Shown here: in pieces, positions 6,511 to 10,245 of the stretch | Layout of the letters: every line of letters starts with the position of its first letter | Numbering within the stretch: the stretch's first letter is position 1 | Source: JAFGIT01 sp016929465 [NCBI: Candidatus Coatesbacteria bacterium] | Lineage (GTDB): Bacteria; B130-G9 | NCBI GenBank assembly: GCA_016929465.1 | Contig: JAFGIT010000194.1 | Span: 1-10,245 of the forward strand | Length of the DNA stretch: 10,245 nt | Direction: 5' to 3' | Notes under the pieces: generated by a model | Database searches by the model: none | Told to the model about the DNA's origin: nothing | What the model saw: only the letters and a program-made list of their open reading frames with translations | Made by a program: the position numbers and the translations under genes

Positions 6511-7044
6511 CTAATCCTCCTCGGTCTCGAGAAGTGACAGAAGACTCTCGACCTTCGTCCGAACCATCTCTTGTTGGTCTGTATGTGATCTATACTTCTC
6601 CTCTATTGACAACAAATCGTCTATTTTCGTCTCGAGTTCAGCAATCTTAAGGTTTGCCTCTTCGAATTGCCGTAGTAATTCGTCCCGCTCTTCGATGAGC
6701 TGCTTCTTCTCCTGAACAACTCGCTTGATGCGGCGCTCGATCTCAGAAAATGCGCCAATGACTGCGGGCTGCTCTGAATCGGAGGATCCTAGACCGGAAT
6801 CATCTTCACCGGGATTGTCCGAAAAGGCCTTTCGGTCTTTCGGCTCAACCGGCGGCTTAAAATCGTATAATAGGTCATCCGCCGAGTCGCCCTTATCGGT
6901 AAATGAATCCAACGAAAGGTCGTCGGAGTCCTCGTTCTCCCTATTCCGCGGATCGTCCTGCAGCGAATCACTGCCGTTATCGAGCATATCGATGTCCCCT
7001 TCGTCACCAGTCTTAGTCAGATCATCGAAAACGGGTCCTGTCAT
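6511..7044 (-). CDS. Acidic protein with C-terminal ZapB-like coiled coil
   Basis: The 177-residue protein has two halves. Residues 1-95 are strongly acidic and polar (Asp, Ser, Glu, Gly rich; for example ENEDSDDLSLDSF), with no predicted fold visible to me, and are probably disordered. Residues about 99-175 are a continuous coiled coil (IERRIKRVVQEKKQLIEERD onward) ending MVRTKVESLLSLLETEE. That ending resembles the small ZapB-like proteins often encoded next to zapA, which end in a V/I-R-x-K/R-V/I-E/D-x-L-L-x-x-L-E signature. It begins 4 nt after the rplT stop codon and is followed by zapA, so all three are probably translated from one mRNA. I infer a role at the Z-ring with ZapA. The assignment rests on coiled-coil pattern and position, not on an enzymatic motif; a generic coiled-coil scaffold is the alternative. 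Confidence 0.7.
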   Translation of the reverse strand: MTGPVFDDLTKTGDEGDIDMLDNGSDSLQDDPRNRENEDSDDLSLDSFTDKGDSADDLLYDFKPPVEPKDRKAFSDNPGEDDSGLGSSDSEQPAVIGAFSEIERRIKRVVQEKKQLIEERDELLRQFEEANLKIAELETKIDDLLSIEEKYRSHTDQQEMVRTKVESLLSLLETEED

Positions 7045-7048
7045 AAGC

Positions 7049-7405
7049 TCACGCCTTCACCGTGGCAGCGAACTGCGTCAGCTTCTCAAACGCGGCTGGA
7101 TCGAATATTGCGATCTGTGAAAGAACCTTCCGGTTCAACGCCACGTCATTCTTCTCGAGCCCACTTATGAACTCGCTATACTTCATGCCGTGCGATCGCG
7201 CCGCGGCACCAATGCGCAGAATCCAGAGACGTCTAAAATCTCCTTTGCGGCGGCGCCGGTCCCTGTATGAGAATGCGAGTGCGCGCATTACGGTTTCATT
7301 GGCTGATTTGAACAGCCTGCGACGGCCGCCACGAAAGCCCTTCGCCATGGATAGGACCTTCTTATGCCGCTTTTTCCTTGCTACTGAAGATTTAGCTTTT
7401 GGCAT
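7049..7405 (-). CDS. rplT: 50S ribosomal protein L20 (bL20)
   Basis: The 118-residue basic protein matches L20 over its full length. It has the arginine/lysine-rich N-terminal tail (SSVARKKRHKKVLSMAKGFR), the motif FSYRDRRRRKGDFRRLWI, and the C-terminal domain (ALNRKVLSQIAIFDPAAFEKL). L20 binds 23S rRNA early in 50S assembly and in several bacteria represses its own operon. The ATG has AGGAG 10 nt upstream. The 103 nt between rpmI and rplT is longer than usual for this pair and could hold an internal promoter or regulatory structure; I could not identify a convincing one. The next gene starts 4 nt after the stop. Confidence 0.98.
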   Translation of the reverse strand: MPKAKSSVARKKRHKKVLSMAKGFRGGRRRLFKSANETVMRALAFSYRDRRRRKGDFRRLWILRIGAAARSHGMKYSEFISGLEKNDVALNRKVLSQIAIFDPAAFEKLTQFAATVKA

Positions 7406-7508
7406 GTATAATCATCTCCTAATACAAAAGATACACGTCAACACTAACGGAGTCCATACCAAATTGTACCCGATCGAAGAAAACACGCGGGCACAATCTG
7501 ATTAGGTG

Positions 7509-7706
7509 CTAGGCGTATGGCAGAAGCCTTGAGATCTTCTTGTGGTCAGCTGCAGAAATGACAGTTGACTTGCCAAGCCTGTTCTTGCGCTTTCTGGTCT
7601 TCTTCGTAAGAATGTGACCTTTGTTCGCGTGGCTTCTGATGATTTTCCCACCGCCGGAGACCTTGAATCTCTTCTTGGCTCCGCTCGAAGTTTTTAGCTT
7701 GGGCAT
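7509..7706 (-). CDS. rpmI: 50S ribosomal protein L35 (bL35)
   Basis: The 65-residue basic protein is canonical L35: it opens [20 protein letters not shown], then [20 protein letters not shown], and ends with a helical [10 protein letters not shown]. Length is the family norm. A strong GGGAGG lies 12 nt before the ATG. It follows infC by 25 nt in the conserved infC-rpmI-rplT order. Confidence 0.98.
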   Translation of the reverse strand: MPKLKTSSGAKKRFKVSGGGKIIRSHANKGHILTKKTRKRKNRLGKSTVISAADHKKISRLLPYA

Positions 7707-7731
7707 AACTACTGTGTGCCTCCCAAATTCT

Positions 7732-8319
7732 CTAGCTAGCGTCCTCTATCTTTTCTGCCTCGACCGGGCTCTCCTCAACGGGAACCTCGGCCTTCTTGAT
7801 CTTGGCCTTCTTCCTGGGGCTCAGAATTGCCGAGAGATTTCTGCCCTCGAATTTGGGCTTTTCGTTGACCACAGCGATATCACCTATCTCCTCGATCACT
7901 CGATCGAGCAGCTCGTTGCCTTGTTCAACGTGCAGCTTCTCTCTACCTCTGAACCACACACTCACCTTGACCTTGTGACCAGAAGTCAGGAAACGCGTAA
8001 TGTGCTTTATCTTGAAATCAAAGTCGTGCCGCTCTGTCCTCGGACGGAACTTGACCTCTTTCACAGAAGCCTTGACCTGCGACTTCTTTGCGCCCTGAAA
8101 CTTCTTACTAGTCTCGTATTTGTGCTTACCGTAATTCATTATCTTACAGACTGGCGGATCACCCCTCGGGTCAACCTCTACCAAATCCATATTACGGTCA
8201 AAGGCCTTCTGTAATGCCATTCTCGTTGGCATAATTCCAAGCTGCTTGCCGTCCTGACCAATGACTCTAACTTCGCTTGCGCGAATCGCCTCGTTGACGC
8301 GTTCCCTTGCTTGCTCTAT
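7732..8319 (-). CDS. infC: Translation initiation factor IF-3, probable ATA start codon
   Basis: IF3 binds the 30S subunit and rejects non-canonical start codons. From the first ATG (8232) the protein would begin [10 protein letters not shown], which is inside the conserved N-terminal domain. Reading 29 codons further upstream restores the expected N-terminus, including [20 protein letters not shown] and GI. It begins at ATA (8317-8319), exactly 6 nt after a perfect AGGAGG. The product is 195 residues. The N-domain is followed by a basic linker ([20 protein letters not shown]) and the C-domain ([30 protein letters not shown]). A charged tail of about 27 residues ([20 protein letters not shown] and following) extends beyond the core. 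E. coli infC uses AUU for autoregulation; AUA is discriminated in the same way. The gene starts 10 nt after thrS. Confidence 0.95.
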   Translation of the reverse strand: MEQARERVNEAIRASEVRVIGQDGKQLGIMPTRMALQKAFDRNMDLVEVDPRGDPPVCKIMNYGKHKYETSKKFQGAKKSQVKASVKEVKFRPRTERHDFDFKIKHITRFLTSGHKVKVSVWFRGREKLHVEQGNELLDRVIEEIGDIAVVNEKPKFEGRNLSAILSPRKKAKIKKAEVPVEESPVEAEKIEDAS

Positions 8320-8325
8320 CGGCAG

Positions 8326-8331
8326 CCTCCT
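8326..8331 (-). promoter_or_regulatory. Shine-Dalgarno deciding the infC ATA start, overlapping the thrS stop
   Basis: AGGAGG on the minus strand shares two bases with the thrS TAG stop (8330-8332) and sits 6 nt from ATA at 8317-8319. No ATG, GTG or TTG lies in frame between the thrS stop and the conserved N-terminal domain; an in-frame CTG directly abuts the Shine-Dalgarno and is too close. Confidence 0.85.
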
Positions 8332-10069
8332 AAGATATAACGCGGTTCTGCACCTCTTCGCACGCCAGGGACTTGAACTCGCTCGAGGTCATCGTCCCAA
8401 TCTGGCCACGCGAACGGTGCCTTACTGATACGCAGGAGGATTCAACCTCCTTTTTGCCTATAACTAATTGATAGGGAACTTTTGAATGCTCCCTTATCTT
8501 GAATCCCAACTTCTCGTTTCGGTCATCGAGATACACCCGAAGACCAGAGTCCTTCAGCTCTTCGTGAATCTGGCTCGCAAACTCTAATTGAGCATCTGTA
8601 ATCGGCAGCAACGCAACCTGCACCGGCGATACCCACATCGGGAACGCACCGCCATAGTTCTCTATGAACGCCGCCATAAACCGTTCAATAGACCCAAGGA
8701 TCGCATTGTGGAGCAGCGCTACGTACTCCTCGCCCCCCGAACTATTGACATACTTGAGATCAAACCGCTCTGGAAGATTAAAATCAAGCTGTATTGTGGA
8801 GCCCTGCTGCTTGTGTCCATAGACATCGATCAACTGGAAGTCGATCTTCGGGCCATAAAAAGCAGCCTCACCCTCAATCTCGATGAATTCGAGCGATTTC
8901 GACTGTAGGACGTGCCTCAACGTCGCCTGCGAACGCTCCCAAACCTCGGGGGAGCCAATGTAGTGCTCCGGGTGCGCCGGATCCATGAGCGATAGCTCAA
9001 TCTGCAGATTCTCGAATCCGAGACACCTCACAAAATATTGCGAGAATTCGACAAGGGCGCCGATCTCCTCCTCGACCTGATCGAAGGAACAGAATATGTG
9101 TGCGTCGTCACAAGTATAACCACGGACCCTGAATAGCCCGTGCAAGGTGCCGGACCTCTCGCGGCGATAGACCGTCCCAAGTTCGGCGAATCTTATCGGC
9201 AATTCCCGATAAGACCTGATTCGCGACTTATACACCTGGAGGTGCATGGGGCAATTCATCGGCTTCAGAACGTATTCCTCATTGCCGACGGGGAAGATAT
9301 ACATGTTCTCTTTGTAATGACCGTAATGGCCCGAAATCTCCCAGAGCTTGCTCTTCGCGATATGCGGAGTAGAGAGGAGATCATAGCCTCGCTTCAGGTG
9401 CTCGTCCTCCCAGAACCTCTCGATCTCGCGCTTGATGGTCGCCCCATTCGGGTGCCAATAGACCAGGCCAGCACCAACCTGCTCATCGATTGAGAAGAGC
9501 TCCAGCTGCTTGCCTAGAATTCGATGGTCCCGGAGTTTTGCCTCCTCGAGCTTCTTGAGGTATTCGTCCAGCTGCTCCTGAGTGGCGAAAGCAGCGCCGT
9601 AAATGCGCTGGAGCATCGGATTCTTTTCATCGCCAAGCCAATATGCGCCGGCGACGGATATCAGTTTGAAGACGCCGAGCTCACCTGTACTCGAAACGTG
9701 CGGGCCCAGGCACAGGTCCACAAAATCGCCATGCCGATATACGGTGATCTCCTCGTCCGAGGGGAGGTTATTTATAAGATCTAGCTTATAGTCCTGACCG
9801 AGCGAACTGAAGAGCGCGAGGGCCTCCTCTCGGGTCACTACCTGGCGTTCAAAGGGCAGGTCCCGCGAGACGATATCTCGCATCTTGGCCTCTATCGACT
9901 CGAAGTCCGCGTCGCTGAATGGCACATCGCGGTCAAAGTCGTAATAGAATCCATTCTCAATCGCCGGACCGATGCCGAGCTTCGTTCCTGGGAACAACTG
10001 CAATACGGCATCTGCCAGCAAATGAGCAGTGCTATGTCTGTATTTATCTAAATCAATGGTCATGTTCAT
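8330..10069 (-). CDS. thrS: Threonyl-tRNA synthetase, form lacking the TGS domain
   Basis: This class II synthetase charges tRNA-Thr. It has 579 residues, against about 640 for forms with an N-terminal TGS domain. It starts directly at the editing domain: RHSTAHLL (His12, His16) and DLCLGPHV (Cys120, His124) form the site that hydrolyses Ser-tRNA-Thr. The catalytic zinc ligands are Cys273 (MNCPMH), His324 (DDAHIF) and His454 (LLHNAILGS). Motif 2 begins at TVYRRERSGTLHGLFRVRG and motif 3 is ILGSIERF. The anticodon-binding domain occupies about 480-575. In the segment that usually reads GFTQDDAH, this protein has GYTCDDAH (Cys320). An in-frame TAG near 10124-10126 shows that no TGS domain is encoded immediately upstream. 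Two ATGs (codons 1 and 3) are possible starts, and neither has a strong Shine-Dalgarno. tRNA-Val lies about 100 nt upstream on the same strand. Confidence 0.97.
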   Translation of the reverse strand: MNMTIDLDKYRHSTAHLLADAVLQLFPGTKLGIGPAIENGFYYDFDRDVPFSDADFESIEAKMRDIVSRDLPFERQVVTREEALALFSSLGQDYKLDLINNLPSDEEITVYRHGDFVDLCLGPHVSSTGELGVFKLISVAGAYWLGDEKNPMLQRIYGAAFATQEQLDEYLKKLEEAKLRDHRILGKQLELFSIDEQVGAGLVYWHPNGATIKREIERFWEDEHLKRGYDLLSTPHIAKSKLWEISGHYGHYKENMYIFPVGNEEYVLKPMNCPMHLQVYKSRIRSYRELPIRFAELGTVYRRERSGTLHGLFRVRGYTCDDAHIFCSFDQVEEEIGALVEFSQYFVRCLGFENLQIELSLMDPAHPEHYIGSPEVWERSQATLRHVLQSKSLEFIEIEGEAAFYGPKIDFQLIDVYGHKQQGSTIQLDFNLPERFDLKYVNSSGGEEYVALLHNAILGSIERFMAAFIENYGGAFPMWVSPVQVALLPITDAQLEFASQIHEELKDSGLRVYLDDRNEKLGFKIREHSKVPYQLVIGKKEVESSCVSVRHRSRGQIGTMTSSEFKSLACEEVQNRVIS

Positions 10070-10095
10070 TCTAACTCTACTAACAAAGCCGCAGT

Positions 10096-10166
10096 CCGGT
10101 TTCCTCGCATTAGGCGATGTAGTCTATGGATACACCTTTCCGTGTATATCGAGAAAGGTAAACCGG
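10096..10166 (-). promoter_or_regulatory. Structured thrS leader with alternative helices
   Basis: On the minus strand between tRNA-Val and thrS, CCGGTTTaCCT pairs with AGGAAACCGG (10 bp, one bulged A; 10156-10166 with 10096-10105). Inside are a 6-bp hairpin ATACAC/GTGTAT (10142-10147 with 10130-10135, loop GGAAAG) and a small TCGC/GCGA hairpin (10114-10117 with 10105-10108), giving a three-way-junction shape. A competing 7-bp helix ACCTTTC/GAAAGGT (10153-10159 with 10134-10140) excludes the inner hairpin and part of the outer stem. There is no T-box motif and no T-run terminator. A regulatory role is an inference from structure and position. Confidence 0.4.
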
Positions 10167-10169
10167 ATA

Positions 10170-10244
10170 TGGTAGGCACGGGCGGCTTCGAACCGCCGAC
10201 CTCTACCGCGTCAAGGTAGCGCTCCACCCCTGAGCTACGTGCCT
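10170..10244 (-). tRNA. tRNA-Val (anticodon GAC)
   Basis: A 75-nt cloverleaf with encoded CCA. The acceptor stem is AGGCACG with CGTGCCT (7 perfect pairs). The D arm is GCTC/GAGC with a 7-nt loop. The anticodon stem is CTACC/GGTAG with loop TTGACGC, giving anticodon GAC (Val codons GTC and GTT). The variable loop is AGGTC. The T arm is GGCGG/CCGCC with loop TTCGAAG. It lies upstream of thrS on the same strand, and the 5' end is one base from the window edge. Confidence 0.97.
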
Positions 10245-10245
10245 A

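Noticed and set aside
10070-10169. T-box riboswitch upstream of thrS
   Set aside because: The leader is only about 100 nt and lacks the conserved T-box sequence, specifier loop and terminator/antiterminator pair.

Overview
The window is a bacterial chromosomal segment dominated by one long, mostly minus-strand block of core translation, cell-division and RNA-decay genes. Read in the direction of transcription (from high to low coordinates) the order is tRNA-Val(GAC), thrS, infC, rpmI, rplT, an acidic ZapB-like coiled-coil gene, zapA, 6S RNA (ssrS), rny, a ymdB-family phosphodiesterase gene, and a large secreted C25/caspase-like peptidase gene. The thrS-infC-rpmI-rplT and zapA-6S RNA-rny-ymdB blocks are widespread bacterial arrangements. 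The composition, the missing pheST between rplT and zapA, the TGS-less ThrRS and the large secreted multidomain peptidase fit an uncultured or deeply branching lineage better than a model organism. I cannot name the taxon from the sequence.

The left edge (2-388) carries the 3' end of a plus-strand LeuC/homoaconitase-type [4Fe-4S] dehydratase. It converges on the minus-strand peptidase gene (922-3255). Between the two stop codons sits a compact cassette: a 129-residue S23/'four helix bundle' gene flanked by two inverted arrays of a 7-bp repeat (TTCAAGG/CCTTGAA). The arrays begin on the base directly after the TAG stop codon of each neighbour. I see no recognisable transposase.

Functionally, the right half makes the threonine-charging enzyme, IF3 and two large-subunit ribosomal proteins, followed by FtsZ-ring accessory proteins. 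The centre encodes 6S RNA, which controls RNA polymerase, then RNase Y and its usual genomic partner YmdB. The peptidase gene is attached to the end of that RNA-turnover block, with its Shine-Dalgarno sequence overlapping the ymdB stop codon.

Two genes (infC and ymdB) have no usable ATG/GTG/TTG codon at the conserved N-terminus. Both appear to start at ATA behind a Shine-Dalgarno sequence; for ymdB an adjacent ATT is an alternative. The most unusual items are the S23 cassette with its stop-codon-abutting arrays, the ATA starts, the ZapB-like protein with a disordered acidic N-terminal half, and a roughly 100-nt thrS leader with mutually exclusive helices.
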